The notes beneath the pieces are model-generated. The model did not search any database and was not told the origin of the DNA. It worked only from the letters and a program-made list of their open reading frames with translations. Position numbers and translations under genes: made by a program. From Pseudomonas azotoformans (lineage in GTDB: Bacteria; Pseudomonadota; Gammaproteobacteria; Pseudomonadales; Pseudomonadaceae), in assembly GCF_001579805.1 (NCBI RefSeq), contig NZ_CP014546.1, positions 124,001 through 188,000 on the forward strand: a stretch of 64,000 bases of DNA, written 5' to 3'. This document shows positions 1 to 8,836 of the stretch, in pieces (positions within the stretch are counted from its first letter, which is position 1; the number at the start of each line of letters is the position of its first letter).

Positions 1-1
1 C

Positions 2-181
2 TTCGCCCTGGAGCTGAGTGAACAACGGGCCATCCTTGGCTTCGCGGAACGCCAAGGTGAACTGTCCACCGAACGCGTTCACGAGTTGGCCTCAATTCTC
101 GCCACCCCGTTGCAGGTATCCACGGCCCGCGCCGTGGAACAACTCAACGGCGTGGCCCGTGGCCTGTTGGGGCCAACATGA
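2..181 (+). CDS. RDD family protein, C-terminal fragment
   Basis: An open frame enters from the left edge and stops at 179-181, giving about 59 residues of C-terminus. The visible part is soluble and helical, without membrane segments. The stop overlaps the start of the next gene in an ATGA arrangement, so it belongs to the same operon. In Pseudomonas the gene directly upstream of this SpoIIM-like gene is usually an RDD-domain membrane protein, and the name rests on that context; the RDD domain itself lies outside the window. Confidence 0.55.
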   Translation, partial: FALELSEQRAILGFAERQGELSTERVHELASILATPLQVSTARAVEQLNGVARGLLGPT

Positions 182-1158
182 AGCAGAGTCTTTTCGAAAG
201 CCGTCACCAGCCTCAATGGCAGGCGTTTGCCCAACACCTGCAACAGTTGGAACAAGGCAAGGTTAAAACCAGTGACATGGCCGATTTCCCCCATCAGTAC
301 CGACGCTTGTGCCAGCACCTGGCCCTGGCCCAGGAACGCGGCTATAGCAGCTATTTAGTAGACCCCTTGCAACAACTGGCCTTGCGCGGCCATCAACAAC
401 TCTACCGCCATCGCAGCCAATTGACGGCAAATGTGCTGAGTTTCGTACTTGCCGATTTTCCTCGGTTGGTGCGGGAACAGTGGCGTTTCGTGCTGGTAGC
501 CAGCCTGCTGTTCTTTGGCAGCCTGGTGGGTATCGCGTTGCTGGTCTACCTGTTTCCCGACCTGATCTACAGCATCGTCAGTCCCCAGCAGGTTGCCGAG
601 ATGCAGGGCATGTATGACCCTGATGCCAGCCGCCTGGGCCGCACCGCTGAGCGTGCCTCGAGCGAAGACTGGATGATGTTCGGCTACTACGTGATGCACA
701 ACATCGGTATCGCGTTCCAGACCTTTGCTGCCGGATTACTGTTCGGGCTGGGCAGCGTGTTCTTCCTGATTTTCAACGGCCTGGTCATCGGTGCGGTCTC
801 CGGGCATCTGACCGAAATCGGCTACGGGCAGACCTTCTGGTCATTCGTGATCGGGCATGGGGCCTTCGAGCTGACGGCCATCGCCCTCGCCGGTGCCGCG
901 GGTTTGCAACTGGGCTGGGCGCTGATCGCTCCCGGGCAGTTGACCCGCGGCGAATCACTGCGGCTGGCGGCGCGCAAGAGCGTGCAAATGTTATGCGGCG
1001 TCATGCTCTTCCTGTTGATCGCAGCCTTCATTGAGGCGTACTGGTCATCCACCACCCTGATAGCGCCCTGGGTCAAGTACCTGGTTGGCGCGGCGCTGTG
1101 GCTGCTGGTAGTCGCTTACTTGAGCCTTGCCGGAAGGACTCGCCATGCGCCTCAGTGA
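178..1158 (+). CDS. Stage II sporulation protein M-like membrane protein
   Basis: A 326-residue protein of the SpoIIM (DUF95) family. The first ~95 residues are soluble and are followed by about five or six hydrophobic segments. The segments contain the family-typical glycine-rich stretches and a GHGAFELTAI motif near residues 225-235. SpoIIM in Bacillus acts in engulfment peptidoglycan remodelling, but this organism does not sporulate, so the role here is unknown. The start overlaps the upstream stop (ATGA), and the next gene starts 14 bp before this one ends. The family assignment is firm; the function is not. Confidence 0.85.
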   Translation: MKQSLFESRHQPQWQAFAQHLQQLEQGKVKTSDMADFPHQYRRLCQHLALAQERGYSSYLVDPLQQLALRGHQQLYRHRSQLTANVLSFVLADFPRLVREQWRFVLVASLLFFGSLVGIALLVYLFPDLIYSIVSPQQVAEMQGMYDPDASRLGRTAERASSEDWMMFGYYVMHNIGIAFQTFAAGLLFGLGSVFFLIFNGLVIGAVSGHLTEIGYGQTFWSFVIGHGAFELTAIALAGAAGLQLGWALIAPGQLTRGESLRLAARKSVQMLCGVMLFLLIAAFIEAYWSSTTLIAPWVKYLVGAALWLLVVAYLSLAGRTRHAPQ

Positions 1159-2674
1159 TGCCAGCGTGGCAATCCGCCCACGTACTGCCTGGGAGGCGAT
1201 GGATCTTGGCGTATTGATGGCCCGTGAGCATCGCCTGCTGTTGATGGGCAGTTGGGCGTTGGTGACGCTGCCAGTGTTCGCCGTGCTCACGGCACTGCTG
1301 TGGAAGTACCCGTCCACCGCAATGTTCCTGTTCTGGTGGCTCAAGCCGGCCTTTGATCGCCTCCCCCTGTATATCTTGTCCAAGGCCCTGTTTGGCGAAA
1401 CACCCAGCATCAAGCAGGCCGTTCGTCAGTGGCCGCGCCTGCTCAAGGGTCAACTGTTGGCCAGCCTGACCTGGCGCCGGTTCAGTCTGAGCCGCAGCTT
1501 TGCGATGCCGGTCAGCCAGCTCGAAGGCCTGGATGGGCCCGCACGCCAAAAACGACTGGGTGTACTGCAGCAACGTAATGCCGGGGCCGCACGCTGGTTG
1601 ACCACCATTGGGGTGCACCTGGAGATCGGCTTGTGGTTCGGTTGCATGGCGCTCTTCTACCTATTCATTCCCCAAAACGTCGAGATGGATTGGGATTGGC
1701 AGCGCCTGGTACTGGCGACAAGCTCGGAAGGGTTATGGCTGGAACATTTGGGCAACGCCTTCTACGCCTTGATCCTGGTGTTTTGGGAACCCATCTATGT
1801 AGCCTGCGGTTTCAGCCTCTACCTCAACCGCCGCACCGTATTGGAGGCCTGGGATCTGGAGTTGGTCTTCCGCCGCCTCCGTCAACGTCTGAGCAATGTG
1901 GCGCCGCTGCTGTTGCTGATGATCGGGCTGACGCTGCTGCCATTCAGCGCGCCCGTCATGGCAGAAGCGTCCAGCCCCTCAAAACCACTGAGCACTCAGA
2001 GCGCAAGCCAATCTGTCCAGTCCCTACTGGACAAGCCTCCCTTCAAGAACCCGGAAACCGTCACGCGTTATCGCTTTGGCGAAGAAAATCCGTCGGTTAA
2101 AAGCAAAGCTCACAGCGACGGCAAGCTTCCGGACTGGCTGAAGGCGCTGTTGGATAATTTCAACAGCAATACTTTCAAGTCGATCGCGCTGGGCTTGGAG
2201 GTGCTGTTGTGGGGGCTTCTGATCGGCGCCCTGTTCCTGCTGGCGTGGCGTTATCGTGAGTGGTTGCGCACCTTTGTCAATCGGCGCAGGCCTCACACGA
2301 TCAAGGTTGGCGGCCCCGTTCCCAAGCAACTGTTCGGCCTTGAACTGGACACGCAGACGTTGCCCGACGATGTGGCCAGTGCCGCCGAGCATTTGTGGGC
2401 CACCCATCCCAGGGAAGCCCTTGGCCTACTGTATCGAGGCCTGCTCAGTCGGCTGTTGCATGATTTCAATGTGCCGCTGAAAAGCGCTGATACCGAAGGC
2501 CAGGTCCTGGAGCGGGTTCAACGGTTGCAACAACCGCAGCTCCTGGCTTTCAGCGATGAGTTGACCCAACACTGGCAGAACCTTGCCTACGGTCATCACC
2601 TGCCTCCCCCCTCAGCCCAGCAAAAACTGTGCAGTGATTGGCGCACCCTGTTCAACCCGGGGAGCAACCAATGA
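1145..2674 (+). CDS. DUF4129 domain-containing membrane protein
   Basis: A 509-residue membrane protein. ATG 1145 is preferred because an AAGGA ribosome binding site precedes it with good spacing; an in-frame start at 1127 has no such support. Several hydrophobic helices occupy the first ~270 residues. A polar linker follows, then another membrane helix near residues 345-365, and a C-terminal cytoplasmic DUF4129 domain containing REALGLLYRGLL. DUF4129 proteins commonly accompany MoxR and DUF58 genes. It overlaps both neighbours, implying translational coupling. No catalytic motif was recognised. Confidence 0.8.
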   Translation: MRLSDASVAIRPRTAWEAMDLGVLMAREHRLLLMGSWALVTLPVFAVLTALLWKYPSTAMFLFWWLKPAFDRLPLYILSKALFGETPSIKQAVRQWPRLLKGQLLASLTWRRFSLSRSFAMPVSQLEGLDGPARQKRLGVLQQRNAGAARWLTTIGVHLEIGLWFGCMALFYLFIPQNVEMDWDWQRLVLATSSEGLWLEHLGNAFYALILVFWEPIYVACGFSLYLNRRTVLEAWDLELVFRRLRQRLSNVAPLLLLMIGLTLLPFSAPVMAEASSPSKPLSTQSASQSVQSLLDKPPFKNPETVTRYRFGEENPSVKSKAHSDGKLPDWLKALLDNFNSNTFKSIALGLEVLLWGLLIGALFLLAWRYREWLRTFVNRRRPHTIKVGGPVPKQLFGLELDTQTLPDDVASAAEHLWATHPREALGLLYRGLLSRLLHDFNVPLKSADTEGQVLERVQRLQQPQLLAFSDELTQHWQNLAYGHHLPPPSAQQKLCSDWRTLFNPGSNQ

Positions 2675-3840
2675 ACCGGCCGTTACTGTGGGTCGGGCTA
2701 TTGTTGGCATGCGTGTTTGGAGCCGGTGCCTTCTATGCGTGGACCAAGGCAATTCCCTACGACGAGGTGGTGGATCGTGGCCCTTCTCCAGAAGCCTTGG
2801 CCAACCCCTACTTGGCAGCCGAACACTTTCTACGCCAACAAGGCGTGACCGTTGAGCACGCCAACAGCCTGGAGCGACTGACTACCCTACCGGGCAAGGG
2901 CAACAGCCTGTTGCTGCTCGGCGAGCGCAGCAACATGTCACCCCGCCAGGTAGAGCAACTGCTGAGCTGGGCCAAATCCGGCGGTCATCTGTTGCTTGTA
3001 GCCGAGGCGTTGTGGGATGAGGAAACCGGCAAAAGTGGCGACCTGCTGCTCGATCGCTTGCATATCCACCAAACCTTGAGTGACGAACCTGAGGAACCTG
3101 CGCCTTCCAGTAAAAAGCCCCTTAAAAACAAAAGCCAGGACCTCACCAAACTCTACGTCGACAATGAAACCGCCTCGGCGCACTTCAGTTTCGACACGGA
3201 TTTCAATCTCACCGACCCTAGGCACCAGGCCCAATTTTCCGCCAACAGCTCAAGGTCGAGCCACCTGATGCAACTCGACCTCGGGGAAGGCAGCGTCACA
3301 GTGATCACCGACAGTGACTTGTGGAAAACCCCGAACATCGGCAAGCACGACAATGCCTGGCTACTGTGGTACCTGAATCAGGGCACGGCCGTGACCCTGT
3401 TGTTCAACAGTGACTTCGACGACCTGTTCACGTTACTGATGCGGTATTTTCCCCAGGCCCTGATCGCACTTATTTCGCTGATAGCCCTGGCACTGTGGCG
3501 GGCCGGTATGCGTCAAGGCCCGACTCGATCTCCAACCTCCAATGCTCGCCGCCAATTGCAGGAACACCTTAAAGCCAGCGCCGACTTCCTGCTGCGCCGC
3601 AGCGGCCAGGGCACGCTGCTGCATGCTTTGCAGCGCGATATCCTGCGCGCGGCCCGGCACCGTCACCCCGGTTTTGAACACCTCGACAGTGCAGCTCAGT
3701 GCCGGGTGCTTGAACACCTGACGCGCCAACCCCTTCATGTCATCAGCCAGGTCCTTGACCCACTCCCGCAGAAACGGCTTTCCAGTGCCGATTTCAGCCG
3801 GCAGGTCGCGTGCCTGCAAACCCTCAGGAATGCCCTATGA
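2671..3840 (+). CDS. DUF4350 domain-containing membrane protein
   Basis: A 389-residue protein starting at ATG 2671, which overlaps the upstream stop (ATGA); the longer frame from 2638 is not needed. An N-terminal signal anchor (about residues 5-23) is followed by an extracytoplasmic DUF4350 domain with a predicted Rossmann-like core (LLLLGERS and HLLLVAEALW). A second membrane helix lies near residues 260-285, then a basic cytoplasmic tail. It sits between DUF4129 and MoxR genes, a common arrangement. Function unknown. Confidence 0.78.
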   Translation: MNRPLLWVGLLLACVFGAGAFYAWTKAIPYDEVVDRGPSPEALANPYLAAEHFLRQQGVTVEHANSLERLTTLPGKGNSLLLLGERSNMSPRQVEQLLSWAKSGGHLLLVAEALWDEETGKSGDLLLDRLHIHQTLSDEPEEPAPSSKKPLKNKSQDLTKLYVDNETASAHFSFDTDFNLTDPRHQAQFSANSSRSSHLMQLDLGEGSVTVITDSDLWKTPNIGKHDNAWLLWYLNQGTAVTLLFNSDFDDLFTLLMRYFPQALIALISLIALALWRAGMRQGPTRSPTSNARRQLQEHLKASADFLLRRSGQGTLLHALQRDILRAARHRHPGFEHLDSAAQCRVLEHLTRQPLHVISQVLDPLPQKRLSSADFSRQVACLQTLRNAL

Positions 3841-4832
3841 GCGAACTTCCAAGCGCCACTGCCCTGACCAGCGAAACCTTGCAACGTGCCAGCAGGCAAG
3901 CCCAGGACCTGCGTACGGAATTGCGCAAGGCGGTGATTGGCCAGGATCCGGTGATCGACGATGTCCTGACCGCGCTGATCGCCGGCGGCCATGTGCTGCT
4001 CGAAGGCGTGCCGGGGCTGGGGAAAACTCTGCTGGTGCGTGCCCTGGCACGTTGCTTTGAGGGGGATTTCGCGCGTATTCAATTCACCCCGGACCTGATG
4101 CCGAGCGATGTCACCGGCCACGCCGTGTATGACCTGCACACTGAACAGTTCAAGTTGCGCAAAGGGCCGGTGTTCACCCATTTGTTGCTGGCCGACGAAA
4201 TCAACCGTGCCCCGGCCAAGACCCAGGCAGCCTTGCTCGAAGCCATGCAGGAGCGGCAAGTCACCCTCGAAGGCGAGGCGTTGCCCATCGGTCAACCGTT
4301 CATGGTGCTGGCGACCCAGAACCCTATTGAACAGGAAGGTACTTACCCGCTGCCGGAAGCGGAGCTGGATCGCTTCATGCTCAAGGTGCGCATGGATTAC
4401 CCCGACGCGCAGCAAGAACTGGACATGGTGCGTGAAGTCACCCGCTCGTCTCGCGCCGACATGCTGGATGTACAACCCTTGCGTACGGTACTGCTGGCCG
4501 AAGATGTGCTGCGGCTTCAGCAGATAGCCAGTGAACTGGCACTCGACGAACAAGTGCTCGACTATGCCGTACGGCTGGCGCGCGCCACCCGTAGCTGGCC
4601 AGGGTTGGCCATCGGCGCTGGCCCACGCGCTTCCATCGACCTGGTACGTGGCGCACGTGCCCGTGCCCTGTTGCGCGGTGGTGAGTTCGTCACCCCGGAC
4701 GATATCAAGGGTTGCGCGCTGGCAGTGCTGCGCCATCGGGTACGCATCGCGCCAGAGTTGGATATCGACGGGCTGGAGGTCGACCAGGTGCTCAAGCAAA
4801 TGCTCGATCAGATCCCGGCGCCTCGGCAATGA
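3837..4832 (+). CDS. MoxR-family AAA+ ATPase
   Basis: A 331-residue MoxR ATPase. Walker A is GVPGLGKT at residues 57-64 and Walker B is LLLADE at 116-121. Sensor motif ATQNPIEQEGTYPLPEAELDR and an arginine-rich lid follow. MoxR ATPases act as chaperones that mature or activate partners, typically proteins with von Willebrand A or DUF58 domains; a DUF58 gene follows 7 bp downstream. The start overlaps the DUF4350 stop. The client in this operon is not evident from sequence. Confidence 0.92.
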   Translation: MSELPSATALTSETLQRASRQAQDLRTELRKAVIGQDPVIDDVLTALIAGGHVLLEGVPGLGKTLLVRALARCFEGDFARIQFTPDLMPSDVTGHAVYDLHTEQFKLRKGPVFTHLLLADEINRAPAKTQAALLEAMQERQVTLEGEALPIGQPFMVLATQNPIEQEGTYPLPEAELDRFMLKVRMDYPDAQQELDMVREVTRSSRADMLDVQPLRTVLLAEDVLRLQQIASELALDEQVLDYAVRLARATRSWPGLAIGAGPRASIDLVRGARARALLRGGEFVTPDDIKGCALAVLRHRVRIAPELDIDGLEVDQVLKQMLDQIPAPRQ

Positions 4833-4839
4833 CTCGCCC

Positions 4840-6171
4840 ATGAAACCGACCCGTCTGCTGTTGAACTGGCTTGGCGTATTGCTGGGCTTGGACATCCTGC
4901 TGGGGATTGTGGCAGCGTTGCAGTTCAAGGTGCCAGACACCTTGCACTCCATCGCGTGGGGCCTGCTACTGGCGCTGTTACTGCTCGCGCTGCTGGATGC
5001 GATGCGTCTGAGTAGCCGCCCTTCGCCCCGTGTGCAACGGCAAATGCCCGGAAGCCTGGCACTGGGCCGCTGGGGGGAAATACGCCTGGTTCTCGAGCAT
5101 GACTTCCCGCAGACACTGAGCGTGCAGGTGTTCGATCATGTCCCTGACGGGCTGTCGGTGGAGCACATGCCCCAATCCATAGACCTGCGCCCCGGTGAAC
5201 GCAGTGAGCTGGGTTATCGCCTTCGCCCTTTGAGGCGTGGTCATTTCAGTTTCAACCGCTGTGAAATTCTCCTGCCCAGCCCCATGGGCCTGTGGTCAGC
5301 ACGGCGACTGATCGACGTGAGCGATACCACCCGCGTCTATCCGGACTTCGCCCGTCTCTACGGCGCCCAACTGCAGGGTGTGGATAACTGGCTGAGCCAA
5401 CTGGGTGTACGCCAACGGCAGCGCCGCGGCTTGGGACTGGAGTTTCACCAGTTACGCGAGTTTCGCGAGGGTGACAGCCTGCGGCAAATGGACTGGAAAG
5501 CCACGGCCCGGCAACGCACACCCATCGCCCGTGAGTACCAGGATGAGCGTGACCAACAGATCGTGTTCATGCTCGATTGCGGCCGCCGCATGCGCAGCCA
5601 GGATGACGAACTGTCCCACTTTGACCATGCCCTGAATGCCTGCCTGCTGCTCAGCTACGTCGCGTTGCGCCAGGGGGATGCGGTTGGGCTGTGCACCTTC
5701 GCCGGTGACCAGCCACGCTACCTGGCGCCGGTCAAAGGCAGTAGCCAGTTGAACCGGTTGCTCAACGCGGTATACGACCTTGATACCACTCGCCGGGCTG
5801 CCGATTATCAGGCTGCAGCAAGCCAACTGCTGGCTCGACAGAAACGGCGCGCTTTGGTGATCGTGATATCCAACCTGCGGGATGAGGATGATGAAACACT
5901 GCTGACGGCCGTCAATCGCATCAGCCGCCATCACAGGGTGCTGGTGGCCAGTTTGCGCGAGGAAGCCCTTGATCAACTGCGCCAAGCCCCCGTACAAACC
6001 CTGCCCGAAGCCTTGGCCTACAGCGGCACCATCGACTACCTGAATACCCGCAACGAACTGCACGACCGGCTCTGCGCCCAGGGCCTGTCCCTACTGGACA
6101 CTTTACCGTCTGAACTGGGACCGGCCTTGGTCACACGTTACCTGGGGTGGAAGAAAGCCGGCGTGCTCTGA
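4840..6171 (+). CDS. DUF58 domain-containing protein
   Basis: A 443-residue protein. ATG 4840, 7 bp after the MoxR stop, is chosen over a longer frame that runs back through moxR. Two N-terminal membrane helices lie within residues 8-50. The DUF58 signature (REFREGDSLRQMDWKATARQ) is near residue 205, followed by a von Willebrand A-like fold. Its MIDAS strand reads FMLDCGRRM, so the usual DxSxS is degenerate. DUF58 proteins are the usual partners of MoxR ATPases. Last gene of the operon; convergent with the PilZ gene. Confidence 0.88.
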   Translation: MKPTRLLLNWLGVLLGLDILLGIVAALQFKVPDTLHSIAWGLLLALLLLALLDAMRLSSRPSPRVQRQMPGSLALGRWGEIRLVLEHDFPQTLSVQVFDHVPDGLSVEHMPQSIDLRPGERSELGYRLRPLRRGHFSFNRCEILLPSPMGLWSARRLIDVSDTTRVYPDFARLYGAQLQGVDNWLSQLGVRQRQRRGLGLEFHQLREFREGDSLRQMDWKATARQRTPIAREYQDERDQQIVFMLDCGRRMRSQDDELSHFDHALNACLLLSYVALRQGDAVGLCTFAGDQPRYLAPVKGSSQLNRLLNAVYDLDTTRRAADYQAAASQLLARQKRRALVIVISNLRDEDDETLLTAVNRISRHHRVLVASLREEALDQLRQAPVQTLPEALAYSGTIDYLNTRNELHDRLCAQGLSLLDTLPSELGPALVTRYLGWKKAGVL

Positions 6172-6195
6172 TAAGGGCGCGCCAACGTTATTCAT

Positions 6196-6555
6196 CTACG
6201 CCGAAGCCTGCAACGGATCAAAGCTGAAGTAATTCAACAAGACGTTGATCAACTGCCCATATTCTTCGGGTGCGTGGAGCACCCTGAACCCGGAATCGTA
6301 GTGTTGCGGGTTGATGTCCTCATGACTCCACAGACAGGTCACCGTGAGATCGATGGGGTGGAAAGTGTCGTCAGCGCCTGGAATCTTCAAGCGCAGTTCG
6401 AAGTCCACGTCGACCATCATGGGCAATTGGCTGATTAACATCAGCCCGTCTTCCGAGACATTGCCCAAAAACCCGATGGGCTTGTCGGTGAGACGATTAA
6501 ACACTTGCAGGAAATAAGGAAGCTGATGCCGCTCGATCCGTCGGTCGGTAAACAT
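6196..6555 (-). CDS. PilZ domain protein (c-di-GMP receptor candidate)
   Basis: A 119-residue single-domain PilZ protein. ATG 6555 puts the RxxxR motif (R4-R8) at the N-terminus, followed by NVSEDG matching the N/DxSxxG motif, so both c-di-GMP-binding elements are present. The longer frame to 6705 adds a proline/glycine-rich stretch atypical of the family. It faces the DUF58 gene convergently with a 24-bp gap. The 6556-6780 interval upstream holds nothing I can recognise beyond its promoter region. Confidence 0.85.
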   Translation of the reverse strand: MFTDRRIERHQLPYFLQVFNRLTDKPIGFLGNVSEDGLMLISQLPMMVDVDFELRLKIPGADDTFHPIDLTVTCLWSHEDINPQHYDSGFRVLHAPEEYGQLINVLLNYFSFDPLQASA

Positions 6556-6780
6556 GGTGAGATCGCCATCCAGTGGCCATAACTGCGGCCGTGCCAGTGA
6601 TTCGGAACGGGCGACGTCGCCCACTCTCCCTGGATCTGGGGGCGACAACAGGCAATTGCCTGCCGCTAGACAGCCACCCAGTCCGGGCCCAACATCCGTT
6701 TGCAAAGAAACTTATACAAACGAACATTCAAAGAATAGCCCAAGACTGGCGACGGGCCAGTTATTGAATGACGAATATCA

Positions 6781-7155
6781 TCACAAGGACGCCGGACGCG
6801 GTTGCGCGACGCTTGCACCGGGGTAATGCCCCAGTTGTTGCAGGGTGTCGAGCCTCGCGCGGGCACGGTAGGCGTACTCACTCGACGGGTATTGATTGAT
6901 GATGAATTGATAAGTCTGTACCGCGTCGACGAACAGTTTCTGCCGTTCCAGGCACTGGCCGCGCAACATCGAGACTTCCGGCTGTACATAACGTCGGGTG
7001 CGACTTTCACGGTCGACCTGGGACAATTCCAGGGTAACGCGCTCGCAGTCACCGACCTTGTAGGCGCGGTAGGCATTGTTCAGGTGATGGTCCATCGACC
7101 AGCGGGTGCAGCCGACAACACTGACGGCCAGGGCAGCAATGAGCAAAATTCGCAT
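6781..7155 (-). CDS. Tetratricopeptide-repeat lipoprotein
   Basis: A 124-residue protein with a lipoprotein signal (lipobox VVGC, Cys 16). The mature part contains TPR-like helical pairs (AYRAYKVGDCERVTLEL, then LERQKLFVDAVQTYQFII) and YPSSEYAYRARARLDTL, like YbgF/BamD-type envelope scaffold proteins. It is divergent from pykA. Probable role: periplasmic or outer-membrane scaffold. No specific partner is indicated by the neighbours. Confidence 0.8.
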   Translation of the reverse strand: MRILLIAALAVSVVGCTRWSMDHHLNNAYRAYKVGDCERVTLELSQVDRESRTRRYVQPEVSMLRGQCLERQKLFVDAVQTYQFIINQYPSSEYAYRARARLDTLQQLGHYPGASVAQPRPASL

Positions 7156-7328
7156 GAGGGTTCTCCTGTCTTGTGCAGTGTATCGACCCCCCGTCGAAAA
7201 TCTTCAGGGATGTTCGTATTCCGCCACAACGAAAACAAGTCAATCGTCGATAAGTAGTGCAAACGAACAATGACTACAACGAAAGAGCATAGTAGCCTTC
7301 CTCAGCGCTTGAACTCAGGAGTCTGTGC

Positions 7329-8780
7329 ATGTCCGTCCGTCGTACCAAAATCGTCGCCACCCTTGGCCCGGCCAGCAACTCGCCGGAAGTCCTCGAACAG
7401 CTGATTCTGGCTGGTTTGGACGTTGCCCGTCTGAACTTCTCCCACGGCACCCCGGACGAGCACAAGGCTCGCGCCAAGCTGGTGCGTGACCTGGCCGCCA
7501 AGCACGGCCGCTTCGTCGCACTGCTGGGTGACCTGCAAGGCCCGAAAATCCGTATCGCCAAATTCGCCAACAAGCGGATCGAGCTGAAGATCGGTGATCA
7601 ATTCACCTTCTCCACCAGCCACCCGTTGACCGAAGGCAACCAGCAAGTCGTGGGTATCGACTACCCGGACCTGGTCAAGGACTGCGGCGTCGGCGACGAG
7701 CTGTTGCTGGACGATGGCCGTGTGGTCATGCGCGTCGAAACCGCGACCCCGACTGAACTGCACTGCGTCGTGCTGATCGGTGGTCCGCTGTCCGACCACA
7801 AAGGCATCAACCGTCGTGGCGGTGGCTTGACCGCACCGGCCCTGACCGAAAAAGACAAGGCCGACATCAAGCTCGCCGCCGAAATGGAAGTGGACTACCT
7901 CGCCGTGTCCTTCCCGCGCGACGCCGCCGACATGGAATACGCTCGTAAACTGCGCGACGAAGCCGGTGGTACTGCCTGGCTGGTGGCGAAGATCGAACGC
8001 GCCGAAGCCGTGGCCGATGACGAAACCCTCGACGGCCTGATCAAGGCTTCCGACGCGGTGATGGTTGCCCGTGGCGACCTGGGCGTGGAAATCGGTGACG
8101 CCGAGCTGATCGGTATCCAAAAGAAGATCATCCTGCACGCACGCCGTCACAACAAAGCGGTGATCGTGGCGACCCAGATGATGGAGTCGATGATCCAGAA
8201 CCCGATGCCGACCCGCGCCGAAGTGTCCGACGTGGCCAACGCCGTGCTCGACTACACCGACGCCGTGATGCTCTCAGCCGAAAGCGCCGCTGGCCCGTAC
8301 CCGCTGGAAGCCGTGCAAGCCATGGCACGTATCTGCCTCGGCGCTGAAAAGCACCCGACCAGCAAGACCTCCAGCCACCGCATCGGCAAAGAGTTCGAAA
8401 GCTGCGACCAGAGCATCGCCCTGGCGGCCATGTACACCGCGAACCACTTCCCGGGCGTGAAGGCGATCATCGCGCTGACCGAAAGTGGCTACACGCCGTT
8501 GATCATGTCGCGCATCCGTTCCTCGGTGCCGATCTACGCGTTCACCCCGCACCGCGAAGCCCAGGCGCGCACCGCGCTGTTCCGTGGTGTGTACACCGTT
8601 CCGTTCGATCCGGCTTCGCTGGCACCGAACGAAGTCAGCCAGAAAGCTATCGACGAGCTGGTCAAGCGTGGCGTCGTAGAGAAAGGCGACTGGGTCATCC
8701 TGACCAAGGGCGACAGCTACCACACCACCGGTGGCACCAATGGCATGAAGATCCTGCACGTGGGCGACCCACAGGTCTGA
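7329..8780 (+). CDS. pykA: Pyruvate kinase
   Basis: Converts phosphoenolpyruvate and ADP to pyruvate and ATP at the end of the lower Entner-Doudoroff route. The 483 residues begin with the family N-terminus (RRTKIVATLGPAS). NFSH is present, the active-site lysine is K221 in VAKIER, and the RGDLGVE signature is at 248-254. The C-terminal allosteric domain is complete. Length and sequence fit the PykA (type II) isoform. An intrinsic terminator follows. I searched the upstream region for a HexR-type TTGT-N7/8-ACAA site and found none. Confidence 0.96.
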   Translation: MSVRRTKIVATLGPASNSPEVLEQLILAGLDVARLNFSHGTPDEHKARAKLVRDLAAKHGRFVALLGDLQGPKIRIAKFANKRIELKIGDQFTFSTSHPLTEGNQQVVGIDYPDLVKDCGVGDELLLDDGRVVMRVETATPTELHCVVLIGGPLSDHKGINRRGGGLTAPALTEKDKADIKLAAEMEVDYLAVSFPRDAADMEYARKLRDEAGGTAWLVAKIERAEAVADDETLDGLIKASDAVMVARGDLGVEIGDAELIGIQKKIILHARRHNKAVIVATQMMESMIQNPMPTRAEVSDVANAVLDYTDAVMLSAESAAGPYPLEAVQAMARICLGAEKHPTSKTSSHRIGKEFESCDQSIALAAMYTANHFPGVKAIIALTESGYTPLIMSRIRSSVPIYAFTPHREAQARTALFRGVYTVPFDPASLAPNEVSQKAIDELVKRGVVEKGDWVILTKGDSYHTTGGTNGMKILHVGDPQV

Positions 8781-8797
8781 GTGACACGCTGAAAAAC

Positions 8798-8830
8798 AAA
8801 AGCCCCGCCCTGTGAATGGCGGGGCTTTTT
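8798..8830. terminator. Bidirectional intrinsic terminator, pykA / enoyl-CoA hydratase
   Basis: An 11-bp perfect stem (AAAGCCCCGCC with GGCGGGGCTTT) and an 8-nt loop, with T-rich runs on both strands, lies between the convergent pykA and enoyl-CoA hydratase genes. Confidence 0.9.
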
Positions 8831-8836
8831 GCTTTC

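Noticed and set aside
7156..7328. HexR operator upstream of pykA
   Set aside because: I searched for TTGT-N7/8-ACAA on both strands and found no match.
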